Source of the DNA: Nocardia cyriacigeorgica GUH-2
GTDB taxonomy: Bacteria; Actinomycetota; Actinomycetes; Mycobacteriales; Mycobacteriaceae
Length of the DNA: 64,000 bases
Reading direction: 5' to 3'
Assembly (NCBI RefSeq): GCF_000284035.1
Contig: NC_016887.1
Span: 3,968,001-4,032,000, forward strand
In this document: piece by piece, positions 54,794 through 63,979 of the stretch
Numbering within the stretch: the stretch's first letter is position 1
Layout of the letters: each line of letters begins with the position of its first letter
Notes under the pieces: model-generated
Databases searched by the model: none
What the model was told of the DNA's origin: nothing
Seen by the model: only the letters and a program-made list of their open reading frames with translations
Translations under genes and position numbers: made by a program

Positions 54794-56188
54794 TCAACGC
54801 TGCAGCAGCGCAAGGCATTCGACGTGATGGGTCGCTGGGAAGGCGTCGAAGGCGCGCAGGCCGGTGAGTTCATAGCCCGCCGCGCGGTAAAGGCTGACGT
54901 CGCGAGCGAAGGATGCGGGGTCGCAGCCGATGTGGATGATGCGCTCGGGCCCGACGTCGGTGACCGCGCCGATGACGGCCTTGCCCGCGCCCGCGCGCGG
55001 CGGGTCCAGCACGACGACCTGTGGTGCGCCGCCGGTGTGCTCGGCCACCCAGCGTTCGACGCGGCCGCCGTCCAGGTGCAACCAGGGCAGGTCGGCCAGC
55101 GCGGCGGTGCCGTCGGCGACGGCGGTGCGCCCGGATTCCACCGCGCGCACCGAACCGGCCGGGCCGGCCTGTTCGGCCAGCCGGGCCGCGAAGACCCCGA
55201 CTCCGCTGTAGAGATCCCAGGCCGTGGCCCCCGGATCCAGCGCCCCCCACTCGGCCACCACATCCGAATAGCGTTGCGCGGCAGCACGGTGGGCCTGCCA
55301 GAAGCCGGTCGCCGACAGTTCCCAGCGCCGTCCGGCCACGTATTCGACGGCCCGGCCGCTGCCCTCGATCAGCCATTCGTCCCGGGCGGCGTGCGCGGCG
55401 GCGCGGTGGGCGGCCGCGCGTTGCCGTTCGGCGTTGCCGGGGCGGGATTCGCCGCGGCGGCCGCGCGGTCCCCCGCGCTTGCCGTGATGCGGGCGGTCGC
55501 CGGCGCGTCCGCGGCGCGGGCCCTCCCGTCCGGGGTCGGCGGTGTCGCCACGGCGGTCGCGGTCGCGGCCGAGGTCGGTCTCGATCGGCGGCGCCAGTTC
55601 CACGAGATGGCGGGTGCCGTCGCCGTCGACCGCGATCACCAGATCGGCGCCGGGCGTCCACAACCAGTCGGCGATGCCGTCCAGCGCGCCGGGCACCGGC
55701 TGCGGGCAGCGCAGATCGGCGATGACCTCGGTGCTGCGGTAGCGGTGGGCGCCCGCGCGGCCGGCGGCGTCGACCGGAAGCCGCACACGGGTGCGCCAGC
55801 CACCGGTGCCGGTGCCCGCATCCAGCGGCTCGACCACGACCTCCCGGTCCAGCCCCGCGATCCGGCGTAACTGCTCGGCCACCACCGCGGCCTTCAGTCC
55901 GCGCTGCGCGGCGGGTGTGGCGTGCGAGAAATCGCAGCAGCCCGCCCCACCCGGGCCCGATACCGGGCAGGTGGCGGGCACCCGGTCCGGCGAGGCCTCC
56001 AGGATCTCGATCGCATCGGCCCGGCAGAACGATCCGCCGGCGTCCTCGGTGACGCGGGCGCGCACGAGTTCACCGGGCAGTGAGTGCCGCACGAACACCA
56101 CCCGGCCCTCGTGGCGTCCCACACAGAACCCACCGTGACCGGGCGGCCCCAACCGGATCTCGAAGGTGTGCCCAGTCCAGTCGCTCAT
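54794..56188 (-). CDS. TrmA/RlmD-type RNA 5-methyluridine methyltransferase
   Basis: The 464-residue protein has an N-terminal TRAM domain, cysteines at 74, 84, 85 and 161 placed like the Fe-S ligands of RlmD, the SAM motif WDLYSGVGVFAARL, and VVLDPPRAGAGKAV. The catalytic Cys is in IHIGCDPASFARD and the general base Glu in HHVECLALL. Between residues about 207 and 269 there is an Arg/Gly-rich insert absent from most relatives. It equals Rv2689c and follows the APC permease with a 13-base gap. Confidence 0.9.
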   Translation of the reverse strand: MSDWTGHTFEIRLGPPGHGGFCVGRHEGRVVFVRHSLPGELVRARVTEDAGGSFCRADAIEILEASPDRVPATCPVSGPGGAGCCDFSHATPAAQRGLKAAVVAEQLRRIAGLDREVVVEPLDAGTGTGGWRTRVRLPVDAAGRAGAHRYRSTEVIADLRCPQPVPGALDGIADWLWTPGADLVIAVDGDGTRHLVELAPPIETDLGRDRDRRGDTADPGREGPRRGRAGDRPHHGKRGGPRGRRGESRPGNAERQRAAAHRAAAHAARDEWLIEGSGRAVEYVAGRRWELSATGFWQAHRAAAQRYSDVVAEWGALDPGATAWDLYSGVGVFAARLAEQAGPAGSVRAVESGRTAVADGTAALADLPWLHLDGGRVERWVAEHTGGAPQVVVLDPPRAGAGKAVIGAVTDVGPERIIHIGCDPASFARDVSLYRAAGYELTGLRAFDAFPATHHVECLALLQR

Positions 56189-56201
56189 CGCCCGTACTCG
56201 C

Positions 56202-58202
56202 TCATGAGCGGTCCTCGTAGCCACGGCGCACCGCGCCCGGAGCGTTGGTCACGCCGGCCGCCCTGGCCTTGGCCGAGGAGCTCAGCTGCCAGGGCACGCT
56301 GGTCACCATCACGCCCGGTTCGAACAGCAGCCGGCCCTTGAGCCGCAGCGCGCTCTGGTTGTGCAGCAACTGCTCCCACCAGTGGCCCACCACGTATTCC
56401 GGGATGAACACGGTGACAACGTCGCGCGGTGCGTCCTTGCGCACCCGCTTGACGTAGTCGAGCACCGGTTTGGTGATCTCGCGGTACGGCGATTCGATCA
56501 CCTTGAGCGGCACATTGATATCGCTTTGCTCCCACTCGCGCACCAGCGCCCTGGTATCGGGATCATCGACGTTGACGGTGATCGCCTCGAGGGTGTCCGG
56601 CCGTGTGGCGCGGGCATAGGCCAGCGCCCGGCGGGTCGGCAGGTGCAGCCGCGAGACCAGCACGATCGAATGCGACCGGCTCGGCAGCACACCGTCCCAT
56701 TCGTGCTCGTCGAGTTCGCGGGCCACCGAATCGTAGTGCCGCCGAATCATCCTCATCACCACGAAGATCGCGACCATCACGCCGATGGCGATATAGGCGC
56801 CGGCGAAGAACTTGGTGACGAGCACGATCACCAGCACCGTGCCGGTCAGAGTCAGGCCGATCGCGTTGATCACCCGGGAGCGCTTCATCCGCGCCCGCTG
56901 GGCGGCATCGGTTTCGGTGCGCAGGTGCCGGGTCCAGTGCCGCAGCATGCCGAACTGGCTCAGCACGAAGGAGACGAACACCCCGACGATGTAGAGCTGG
57001 ATCAGCTTGGTCACTTCGGCGTCGAACAGCACCACGAACGCGATCGCGGCGCCGGACAGGAACAGGATGCCGTTGCTGAAGGCGAGCCGGTCGCCGCGGG
57101 TGTGCAGCTGGCGCGGCAGGTAGCGGTCCTGGGCGAGCACCGAACCGAGCACCGGGAAGCCGTTGAACGCGGTGTTGGCGGCCAGCACCAGGATCAGCGC
57201 GGTGACTACGGTGAGGAAGAAGAAGCCGACCGGGAAGCCGGCGAAGACGGTCTCGGCCAGCTGGGCGATCAGCGTCTTCTGGTGGTAGTCGGGCGGTGCG
57301 CCGATCAGGTGGTCCGGGTTGTGCGCGTAGACGATCCCGATCTTCTGCGCGAGCATGATGATGCCCATCAGCAGGATGATCGCGATGACGCCGAGCATCA
57401 GCAGCGTGGTCGCGGCGTTGCGCGACTTCGGTTTCCGGAAGGCGGGCACACCGTTGCTGATGGCCTCGACACCGGTCAGCGCGGCGCAGCCGGAGGAGAA
57501 CGCCCGCGCGATCAGGAAGGCGAAGGCGATGCCGTAGAGGTGCTCCTCCTCGGCCTCCAGTCCGAAACCGGCCGATTCGGCGGTCAGGTCCTCGCCGAAG
57601 ACGTAGATGCGCAGCAGACCCCAGCCGAGCATGAAAACCATGCCGAAGATGAAGGCGTAGGTGGGGATCGCGAAGGTCTTGCCCGATTCGCGGACCCCGC
57701 GCAGATTGACCGCGGTGAGCAGCGCGATGGCCACCACCGCGAACAGCACTTTGTGGGTGGCGACGAACGGGATGGCCGAGCCGATATTGGAGGCGGCCGA
57801 GGAGATCGAGACCGCGACGGTGAGCACGTAATCCACCAGCAGGGCGCTACCGACGGTCAGTCCGGCATTGGGCCCGATATTGGTGGTGGCCACCTCGTAG
57901 TCGCCACCACCGGACGGGTAGGCGTGCACGTTCTGCCGGTAGCTGGCGACCACCACGGCCATCACGATCGCGACCGCGATACCGACCCACGGCGCGTACA
58001 CGAACGCCGAGATCCCCGCCGCCGACAACACCAGGAAGATCTCTTCGGGCGCGTAGGCGACCGACGACATGGCGTCGGAAGCGAAAATGGGCAGCGCGAT
58101 TCGCTTCGGCAGCAAGGTATGACCGAGCGAATCACTGCGGAACGGCCTGCCCAGCAGCATCCGCTTCGCCGCTGTCGTCAACTTGGACACTGGAGCGAGC
58201 AT
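56202..58202 (-). CDS. APC-superfamily amino acid/potassium permease
   Basis: The 666-residue membrane protein has about twelve helices (FASDAMSSVAYAPEEIFLVL in the first, with the conserved DxxSS) and a C-terminal cytoplasmic domain of about 150 residues. It resembles Rv2690c and the KUP/APC group found beside Trk regulators. I chose the ATG at 58202 (MLAPVSKL); the longer upstream frame has no coding character. It is divergent from ceoB, and the pair suggests a role in potassium or amino-acid homeostasis. Confidence 0.9.
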   Translation of the reverse strand: MLAPVSKLTTAAKRMLLGRPFRSDSLGHTLLPKRIALPIFASDAMSSVAYAPEEIFLVLSAAGISAFVYAPWVGIAVAIVMAVVVASYRQNVHAYPSGGGDYEVATTNIGPNAGLTVGSALLVDYVLTVAVSISSAASNIGSAIPFVATHKVLFAVVAIALLTAVNLRGVRESGKTFAIPTYAFIFGMVFMLGWGLLRIYVFGEDLTAESAGFGLEAEEEHLYGIAFAFLIARAFSSGCAALTGVEAISNGVPAFRKPKSRNAATTLLMLGVIAIILLMGIIMLAQKIGIVYAHNPDHLIGAPPDYHQKTLIAQLAETVFAGFPVGFFFLTVVTALILVLAANTAFNGFPVLGSVLAQDRYLPRQLHTRGDRLAFSNGILFLSGAAIAFVVLFDAEVTKLIQLYIVGVFVSFVLSQFGMLRHWTRHLRTETDAAQRARMKRSRVINAIGLTLTGTVLVIVLVTKFFAGAYIAIGVMVAIFVVMRMIRRHYDSVARELDEHEWDGVLPSRSHSIVLVSRLHLPTRRALAYARATRPDTLEAITVNVDDPDTRALVREWEQSDINVPLKVIESPYREITKPVLDYVKRVRKDAPRDVVTVFIPEYVVGHWWEQLLHNQSALRLKGRLLFEPGVMVTSVPWQLSSSAKARAAGVTNAPGAVRRGYEDRS

Positions 58203-58383
58203 AGGCCCCGCCGAATCGAACCGCCCCGGGACGTCACGGTAGTTCCCCGGTTCGATGCACTGCCGACATGTTTGATGTGACCTGGTGGGGGGAACATGGC
58301 TGCGGGGACACGCGGCGAGTACGGTTCGATCCCGGACGGACGAACAGACCGGACGCCACGGTTTCCAGGAACGAGGTTGCACG

Positions 58384-59049
58384 GTGTACGTAGTGATCAT
58401 GGGGTGCGGACGCGTCGGTTCATCGCTGGCGCGCGCCCTGGTCCGGATAGGTCACGAGGTCGCCGTGATCGATCGCGATCAGAGCGCCTTCCGGCGCCTG
58501 GGCGCGGACTTCCCCGGTGAGCGGGTGCTCGGCGTCGGCTTCGACCGAGACGTGCTGACCCGGGCCGGGATCGAGCGCGCCGGTGCGTTCGCCGCCGTCT
58601 CCTCCGGCGACAACTCCAACATCATCTCCGCGCGCGTGGCCAGGGAGATGTTCGGCGTCGAACGCGTGGTCGCGCGGATCTACGACGCCAAACGCGCCGC
58701 CGTCTACGAACGGCTCGGCATCCCCACCATCGCCACCGTGCCGTGGACCACCGACCGCTTCCTGCACACGCTGATCGGCGACGCAGGCACCACCACCTGG
58801 CGCGACCCCACCGGCACGGTGGCCGTGGCCCAGCTGACCCTGCACGAGGACTGGTACGGGCGCACCGTGCGCGAACTGGAACGCACGGTCGGGGCCCGGG
58901 TGGCGTTCATCATCCGCTTCGGCCAGGGCGTGCTGCCGGAAAGCAAGACCGTGCTGCAGGCCGACGACGTCATCTATGTGGCCGCCACATCCGGATCGGT
59001 CGGCGAAGCCGTCGCCCTCGCCGGTAAGCCCCCAGCGAACGAGGACTGA
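58384..59049 (+). CDS. ceoB: CeoB, TrkA-type potassium uptake regulator
   Basis: The 221-residue protein has an RCK_N domain with VIMGCGRVGSSLARALVRIG and the acidic VIDRD that binds NAD, then an RCK_C domain. It regulates Trk-type potassium uptake. The GTG start has GAGG about 8 bases upstream. It is followed by the paralogous ceoC gene after 3 bases, as in mycobacteria (Rv2691-Rv2692). Confidence 0.93.
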   Translation: MYVVIMGCGRVGSSLARALVRIGHEVAVIDRDQSAFRRLGADFPGERVLGVGFDRDVLTRAGIERAGAFAAVSSGDNSNIISARVAREMFGVERVVARIYDAKRAAVYERLGIPTIATVPWTTDRFLHTLIGDAGTTTWRDPTGTVAVAQLTLHEDWYGRTVRELERTVGARVAFIIRFGQGVLPESKTVLQADDVIYVAATSGSVGEAVALAGKPPANED

Positions 59050-59052
59050 GAT

Positions 59053-59724
59053 ATGAAGGTGGCCATTGCCGGCGCCGGAGCCGTCGGCCGATCCATCGCC
59101 AGGGAGCTGCTGCGCAGCGGACACCAGGTGATGCTGCTCGAACGCCAGCTCGACCACATCGATCCCGCCGCCATTCCGGATGCGATCTGGGTGCAGGCCG
59201 ACGCCTGCGAGCTCGCCCTGCTCGAAGACGCCGACCTGGAAACCTACGAGGTCGTCATCGCCGCCACCGGCGACGACAAGGCCAATCTGGTGCACAGCCT
59301 GCTCGCCAAGACCGAATTCGGGGTGCGCCGGGTGGTGGCCCGGGTCAACGACCCGCGCAACGAATGGCTCTTCGACGGTTCTTGGGGTGTGGACGTGGCG
59401 GTGTCGACCCCGCGGCTGCTGGCTTCGCTGGTGGAGGAAGCGGTCTCGGTCGGTGATCTGGTGCGGCTGATGACGCTGCGTCAGGGCCAGGCGAACCTGG
59501 TCGAACTGACCCTGCCGCCGGACACCTCGCTCGCCGGAAAGCCGGTGCGCACCCTGAAACTGCCCCGCGATACCGCATTGGTGACGATCCTGCGCGGCGG
59601 CCGGGTGATCGTGCCCGAGGCCGACGATCCGTTCGAAGGCGAGGACGAATTGCTGTTCGTCACCTCACCCGAAGGTGAGGACGAGCTGCGCGCGGCGCTG
59701 GCCCCGCACGGCGCCAACCCCTGA
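59053..59724 (+). CDS. ceoC: CeoC, TrkA-type potassium uptake regulator
   Basis: The 223-residue protein is a paralogue of CeoB with RCK_N motif MKVAIAGAGAVGRSIAREL and LLERQ, followed by RCK_C. The pair probably forms a heteromeric nucleotide-sensing ring on a Trk channel. No trk membrane subunit is in the window; the divergent APC permease may be its partner. Confidence 0.93.
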   Translation: MKVAIAGAGAVGRSIARELLRSGHQVMLLERQLDHIDPAAIPDAIWVQADACELALLEDADLETYEVVIAATGDDKANLVHSLLAKTEFGVRRVVARVNDPRNEWLFDGSWGVDVAVSTPRLLASLVEEAVSVGDLVRLMTLRQGQANLVELTLPPDTSLAGKPVRTLKLPRDTALVTILRGGRVIVPEADDPFEGEDELLFVTSPEGEDELRAALAPHGANP

Positions 59725-59727
59725 GTC

Positions 59728-60363
59728 TCACGAGGCGACTTTCAGTTCGGCGCGCAGCTTGTTCAGCGCGCGATGCTGCATCACCCGCACGACGCCGGGG
59801 CTGGTGCCGATCGCGTCGGCCGTCTCGGCCGCGGTCCAGCCCAGGATGATCCGCATCACCAGCACCTCGCGGTGCACCGGCGCGAGCACCTGCATCAGCT
59901 GACGGGTGGCGCGCTGACGTTCGGAGACCAGGGCCCGCTCCTCGGGCCCGGCCGCCAGTGAGGCGGTATCGGGCAGTTCGTCGGTCGGGTACACCGGATG
60001 CGTCTGCGAGCGGCGGAAGGCGTCGGCGACCTTGTTGGCCGCGATCCCGTAGACGAAGGCCAGAAACGATTTGCCCTGCTCCCGGTAGCGCGGGATGGCG
60101 TGCACGGTGGCCAGCAGGATCTCCTGCACGACGTCGTCGGGGGTGACCTGGAGGTGGGCGGTATTGCCCATCCGAGACCGGCAGTAGCGGTGCACCAGCG
60201 GATGGATCAGGCGCAGGATATCGCTGACGGCGCGACTGTCGCCGGCGGCGGCGGGACCGATCAGGGCGGTCAGCTCGGCCGAGATCCGGCGGCTCTCCGA
60301 CAGGGCCGGTGTGTCCTGCCTGCGGCCCGGGCGGGTGGTGGCGGTGGTGCGCTGGGTAGCCAA
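59728..60363 (-). CDS. SigD-like ECF RNA polymerase sigma factor
   Basis: The 211-residue product has region 2 (HRYCRSRM, VTPDDVVQEILLATVHAIPR, FLAFVYGIAANKVADAFRR) and region 4 (APVHREVLVMRIILGWTAAE, SPGVVRVMQHRALNKLR). The closest pattern I know is mycobacterial SigD / streptomycete ShbA. The best start is a TTG with AGAGG about 9 bases upstream, which gives the SigD length. In M. tuberculosis no sigma gene lies at this locus. It converges on ceoC with only 3 bases between the stops. Confidence 0.88.
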   Translation of the reverse strand: MATQRTTATTRPGRRQDTPALSESRRISAELTALIGPAAAGDSRAVSDILRLIHPLVHRYCRSRMGNTAHLQVTPDDVVQEILLATVHAIPRYREQGKSFLAFVYGIAANKVADAFRRSQTHPVYPTDELPDTASLAAGPEERALVSERQRATRQLMQVLAPVHREVLVMRIILGWTAAETADAIGTSPGVVRVMQHRALNKLRAELKVAS

Positions 60364-60490
60364 TTCGCCAGTCCTCTCAGCGATCGTTCGCGGTGATGAA
60401 ACGATCGTGCGCCGATACCGAGGCGGCGAACAGATACCCCAGGGTGGGTAGGGCCCCACCTTCGCGGCGGGTCGAGGACGACCCGCGGAA

Positions 60491-61219
60491 TCAGGCCTTG
60501 GCGTGGCGGCCGCCGGAGTGGCTGCCCGCCGCGGGCAGATGCCCGGCCCGGCGCACCGCCCACACCGTGACGGTCAGCGCGACAGCGGTCAGCGGCCAGC
60601 CCATCGCGATACGGGCGAAGGCGAGCCAGCCGGTGTGGTCGGTGTCGTAGAAGTGCGACTGCACCAGGTAGCGGGAACCGAACACCAGCACCCAGGCCAG
60701 CGTGGCGATGTCGTAGAGCCGCACCACTCGTCGGTCGGCGCGCCATTCGCTGCCGTGGCCGTTGAGCACCCCCCAGATCACGCCGACCAGCGGCCAGCGC
60801 ACCAGGATCGAGGCGAGGAACACACCGCCGTACACCAGACTGGTGTAGATACCGAACAGGAAGAAACCCTTGGCCTCGCCCATCCGGTAGGCGATGAACG
60901 CGCAGATGCCGACGCCGATGAAACCCGAGATGGCCGGCTGCACCGGATCCCGGCGCACCAGCCGCCAGACCAGGATGGCCGCGGCCACGCCCAGCGAGGC
61001 CCAGATCGCGGCGGTGAGCCCGGCGAGGGTGTTGACCGGGACGAACACCAGCACCGGCAGGGTCGAATAGATCAGGCCACTGAAGCCACCGAGCTGTTCG
61101 AGCAGCGTCTGCTGGCGGGCTACCTCGGCCTCGGCCTGATCACCGGCGGGCGCGGGCTCCGGCGCGGTGGCGGTGGTGAGTTCGGCGGGCGTCGGGGCGT
61201 TCTCGTCGCTCGATGGCAT
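60491..61219 (-). CDS. DUF3159 membrane protein
   Basis: The 242-residue protein has a charged N-terminal 35 residues and then about six membrane helices, with GGFSGLIYSTLPVLVFVPVN and VVRLYDIATLAWVLVFGSRY. This matches the actinobacterial DUF3159 family (Rv2693c at this place). Function is unknown. Its ATG lies 3 bases after the OB-fold gene stop, so the two are co-transcribed. Confidence 0.88.
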   Translation of the reverse strand: MPSSDENAPTPAELTTATAPEPAPAGDQAEAEVARQQTLLEQLGGFSGLIYSTLPVLVFVPVNTLAGLTAAIWASLGVAAAILVWRLVRRDPVQPAISGFIGVGICAFIAYRMGEAKGFFLFGIYTSLVYGGVFLASILVRWPLVGVIWGVLNGHGSEWRADRRVVRLYDIATLAWVLVFGSRYLVQSHFYDTDHTGWLAFARIAMGWPLTAVALTVTVWAVRRAGHLPAAGSHSGGRHAKA

Positions 61220-61222
61220 ACG

Positions 61223-61627
61223 TCAGTTGTTCCCGCGCAATTCGTAGTAGGGGTTGTACATGACCTTGCGGCCGTCCCGATCGCCGACGCGACCGCGGAC
61301 CATGATCCGCCGCCCCGATTCGATACCGGGGATGCGCTTGCGCCCGATCCACACCAGGGTGATGGCGTCGGTGCCGTCGAAGAACTCCGCCTGCACACTC
61401 GCGCCGGCGGATTGCGGGCACGCTTCGACACTGCGAAGGCGCCCCAGCATCGTCGCTTCGTCGCCGCGGCGACACTCCGATGCCCGGCAGGCTCCCGAGG
61501 CGTCGGCCGTTTCGGCCAGCTCCTCGGCGTCGAGCTGATCGATGTCCTCGGTCAGTCTGCGTCCGAGCCTGCGAAAATATCCCGAGGCGGGGTTCGAAGC
61601 CGCCCTTCTTCCGCCGAAGGAAGACAT
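61223..61627 (-). CDS. OB-fold nucleic-acid-binding protein
   Basis: The 134-residue protein has an OB-fold region: MLGRLRSVEACPQSAGASVQ, ITLVWIGRKRIPGIESG and IMVRGRVGDRDGRKVMYNP. It begins MSSFGGRRAASNP after AGGAG, which decides the start. The Rv2694c equivalent is likewise uncharacterised. It forms a pair with the DUF3159 gene and is divergent from the alpha/beta hydrolase. Confidence 0.85.
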   Translation of the reverse strand: MSSFGGRRAASNPASGYFRRLGRRLTEDIDQLDAEELAETADASGACRASECRRGDEATMLGRLRSVEACPQSAGASVQAEFFDGTDAITLVWIGRKRIPGIESGRRIMVRGRVGDRDGRKVMYNPYYELRGNN

Positions 61628-61751
61628 TGCTCGGTCTCCTGTAGAGCTGATGGACGTGGGTCGCACGACCATCTCGTTGTTCGCACGACCGTCTGCGGCC
61701 GTACACCGCCACTGTAGATGGGCAACCACGGCACCGCTACGCTCACCTCCG

Positions 61752-62447
61752 ATGTTCGACTCACCCACGCCCGCCGTCGTCGTCGGGCTCCCAGGTACCG
61801 GCTCCGATGCCCACTTCGCGCGCCGCGCGTTCGGCCCGGAGTGTGCACAGCGCGGACTCGAGCTGATCGCGGTCGATCCGGATCCCCGCGCGGTAGTGGA
61901 CAGCTACGTCGCCGCCCTCGACGACGCCGCGCGCCGCGGCCCGGTCCTGGTGGCGGGAATCTCCCTCGGCGCGGCGGTGGCCATCGAATGGGCGAGCACC
62001 CGGCCCGAGGCCGCGGCCGGCGTGGTGGCGGCGTTGCCGGCGTGGACCGGGCCCGACAGCGGCGGCTGTCCCGCGGCGGCCAGCGCGGCCGGTACCGCGG
62101 CGGCCCTGCGCGCCGATGGCCTCGAGGAAGTGGTGGCGCGGATGCGGGCGGGCAGCCCGGCCTGGCTGGGCGACGCGCTGGAGCGCTCCTGGCGCTCGCA
62201 GTGGCCGGATCTGCCGCAGGCCCTGGAAGAGGCGGCCGCCTACAAATGGCCGGAGCCACAACGGTTGGCGACGTTGACCACGCCGGTGGCCGTGATCGGC
62301 GCGCTCGACGATCCGGTGCATCCCTGGCCGGTTGCCCAGGAATGGGCCCGGCTGATCGCGGCCTCGGCGCTGGAGGAGATCACCCTCGACGAGCTGGGCG
62401 CCGATCCGGGCGTCCTCGGACGATTGGGCCTGGCCGCCTTCGGCTGA
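61752..62447 (+). CDS. Alpha/beta hydrolase (Rv2695-like)
   Basis: The 231-residue product has PAVVVGLPGTGSDAHFARRA, the nucleophile elbow AGISLGAAVAIEWA (GxSxG), and IGALDDPVHPWPVA with the acid. A catalytic His is not obvious near the shortened C-terminus, where it is usually followed by the last helix. It equals Rv2695 by position. The substrate is unknown. Confidence 0.82.
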   Translation: MFDSPTPAVVVGLPGTGSDAHFARRAFGPECAQRGLELIAVDPDPRAVVDSYVAALDDAARRGPVLVAGISLGAAVAIEWASTRPEAAAGVVAALPAWTGPDSGGCPAAASAAGTAAALRADGLEEVVARMRAGSPAWLGDALERSWRSQWPDLPQALEEAAAYKWPEPQRLATLTTPVAVIGALDDPVHPWPVAQEWARLIAASALEEITLDELGADPGVLGRLGLAAFG

Positions 62448-62480
62448 GCCCGGCAGGCGGTATAGCGCGCCCGAACGACC

Positions 62481-62510
62481 GGAGCCCGGCGGTACGCACC
62501 GCCGGGCTCC
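62481..62510. terminator. Bidirectional hairpin terminator
   Basis: GGAGCCCGGCGGT (62481-62493) pairs perfectly with ACCGCCGGGCTCC (62498-62510), a 13-base-pair stem with a 4-base loop, between the convergent hydrolase and DUF3710 genes. Confidence 0.88.
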
Positions 62511-62529
62511 GACTCCGATCCCGCTGCCG

Positions 62530-63474
62530 CTAGTTGCGGCCGAGCTGCTGCATGGCCGAACCGTCCGCGCCGCGGCGCGGCTGATCCGGCATGACCGGAC
62601 GGCCGGCGCTCGGCGCGATACCCGGCACCACTCCCGGCGTGCCCTGCTGGGCCGCCATCGCCTGCTGCTGGGCGGCGATGGCCTGCTGCTGGGCCTGGAT
62701 CTGCTGCTGATGCGCGGCGGCGAGCTGATCGGCCAATTCCTGCGGCAGTACCACGGGTAGTGGTTCGCGCACCGGCAGCGGATCGGTGCCGCGGCGGATC
62801 ACGGTCTCGGACAGGATCGCGCGCGCGGCGTCCACCAGCGGGGTGTCGGCGTCGGCGGCGCCCGAGGGACCCGCGGCCACCAATCGCACCATCCAGCGAT
62901 AGCCGTCCACCCCGATGAACCGCAGGTCCGCGCCCTCGGTGACGGCGAAGATCTCCCGGCCCCACGGCCCGGTCTCAATGGCCACCTTCGCCCCGTCCTT
63001 GCGCAGCGAATCGGCCAGGTCCGAGGCCACGGTGCGCCACTGGCCCGGCGATTTCGGCGCCGCGTAGGCGGCGACGGTGATGCGCCCGTGCTCGGTGGCC
63101 AGATGCACCGCCTGCGGGGTGCCCTCGGGGGTCATCTCCACCTGGAGCTGACCGCCCGGCGGCACCGGCAGGATCACCGAACCGAGGTCCAGGCGCTGAT
63201 CGGCGACCGACTCGAGCAGTTCGGCGACGTCCTCGTAGTCGTAGGGCCCGGTGCGCGGCGGCTCGGCATCGTCGGCGGCGTGTTCGGCCCGCCGGTAGTC
63301 GGAATCGTCGTCGTAGTCCTGCTCGTCGATCGCGTCGGCGAAATCGTCGGAGTACTCGGGGTATTCGTCGGTGTCGTACTCGTCGCCGTCGAATTCGGTG
63401 TAGTCGCCGGATTCGTCGTAGCGGTCGTCGTCGACGGGTCTGTCGCGGCGGCTGGACTTCTTCTTCCCGAACAT
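62530..63474 (-). CDS. DUF3710 family protein
   Basis: The 314-residue protein begins MFGKKKSSRRDRPVDDD, has an acidic, Asp/Tyr/Glu-rich stretch of about 60 residues, and then the DUF3710 core (LPVPPGGQLQVEMTPEG, VAIETGPWGREIFAVTEGA). It ends with a Gln/Ala-rich tail holding several QQQ clusters. It equals Rv2696c and follows dut by 4 bases. Function is unknown; the low-complexity ends suggest disorder. Confidence 0.88.
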   Translation of the reverse strand: MFGKKKSSRRDRPVDDDRYDESGDYTEFDGDEYDTDEYPEYSDDFADAIDEQDYDDDSDYRRAEHAADDAEPPRTGPYDYEDVAELLESVADQRLDLGSVILPVPPGGQLQVEMTPEGTPQAVHLATEHGRITVAAYAAPKSPGQWRTVASDLADSLRKDGAKVAIETGPWGREIFAVTEGADLRFIGVDGYRWMVRLVAAGPSGAADADTPLVDAARAILSETVIRRGTDPLPVREPLPVVLPQELADQLAAAHQQQIQAQQQAIAAQQQAMAAQQGTPGVVPGIAPSAGRPVMPDQPRRGADGSAMQQLGRN

Positions 63475-63478
63475 CGCG

Positions 63479-63979
63479 TCATTCCTCCTTGCCGGGCGCC
63501 GGCGACGCCGCGTCGGCGGTAGCGGCCAAGCTCGCGTGACCACCGCTCGAGCCGTAACCGCCCGCACCACGCGTGGTCTCGTCGAGCCGGTCGACCTCGA
63601 CGAAATCCACCAGCTCCACCCGCTGCACCAGCAGCTGGGCGATCCGGTCGCCGCGCCGCAATTCGATCCGGGTCCGTGGATCGTGATTGATCAGGCACAC
63701 CTTGATCTCACCGCGGTAGCCGGCATCGACGGTGCCGGGTGTGTTGACCACCGACAATCCGGTCTTGGCCGCCAGCCCCGAGCGGGGATGGATCAGTCCG
63801 ACGGTGCCCACCGGGAGGGCCACCGCGATGCCGGTGCCGACCAGCACCCGCTCCCCCGGTTCCAGGATGACGTCCTCGGTGGTGCACAGGTCCACGCCCG
63901 CGTCGCCGGGATGGGCACGCGTGGGCACGGGGATGCCGGGATCGAGCCGCAGCAGAGGTATCGGTGAAAGTGCGCTCAC
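63479..63979 (-). CDS. dut: Dut, dUTP pyrophosphatase
   Basis: Dut hydrolyses dUTP to dUMP, keeping uracil out of DNA. The 166-residue trimeric-type enzyme has motif 1 GDAGVDL, motif 2 [10 protein letters not shown], motif 3 [10 protein letters not shown], motif 4 [11 protein letters not shown] and motif 5 [10 protein letters not shown]. In motif 5 the residue stacking on uracil is Tyr, where mycobacteria have His and most bacteria Phe. The start is a GTG. It is followed by the DUF3710 gene after 4 bases. Confidence 0.96.
   Translation of the reverse strand: MSALSPIPLLRLDPGIPVPTRAHPGDAGVDLCTTEDVILEPGERVLVGTGIAVALPVGTVGLIHPRSGLAAKTGLSVVNTPGTVDAGYRGEIKVCLINHDPRTRIELRRGDRIAQLLVQRVELVDFVEVDRLDETTRGAGGYGSSGGHASLAATADAASPAPGKEE

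Noticed and set aside
56361-58280. 639-codon open frame opposite the APC permease
   Set aside because: Antisense shadow with His/Asp/Glu-rich sequence and no membrane helices or domains.
58203-58400. N-terminal extension of the APC permease
   Set aside because: The extra 66 codons lie over the divergent ceoB promoter region and have no hydrophobic or conserved character.
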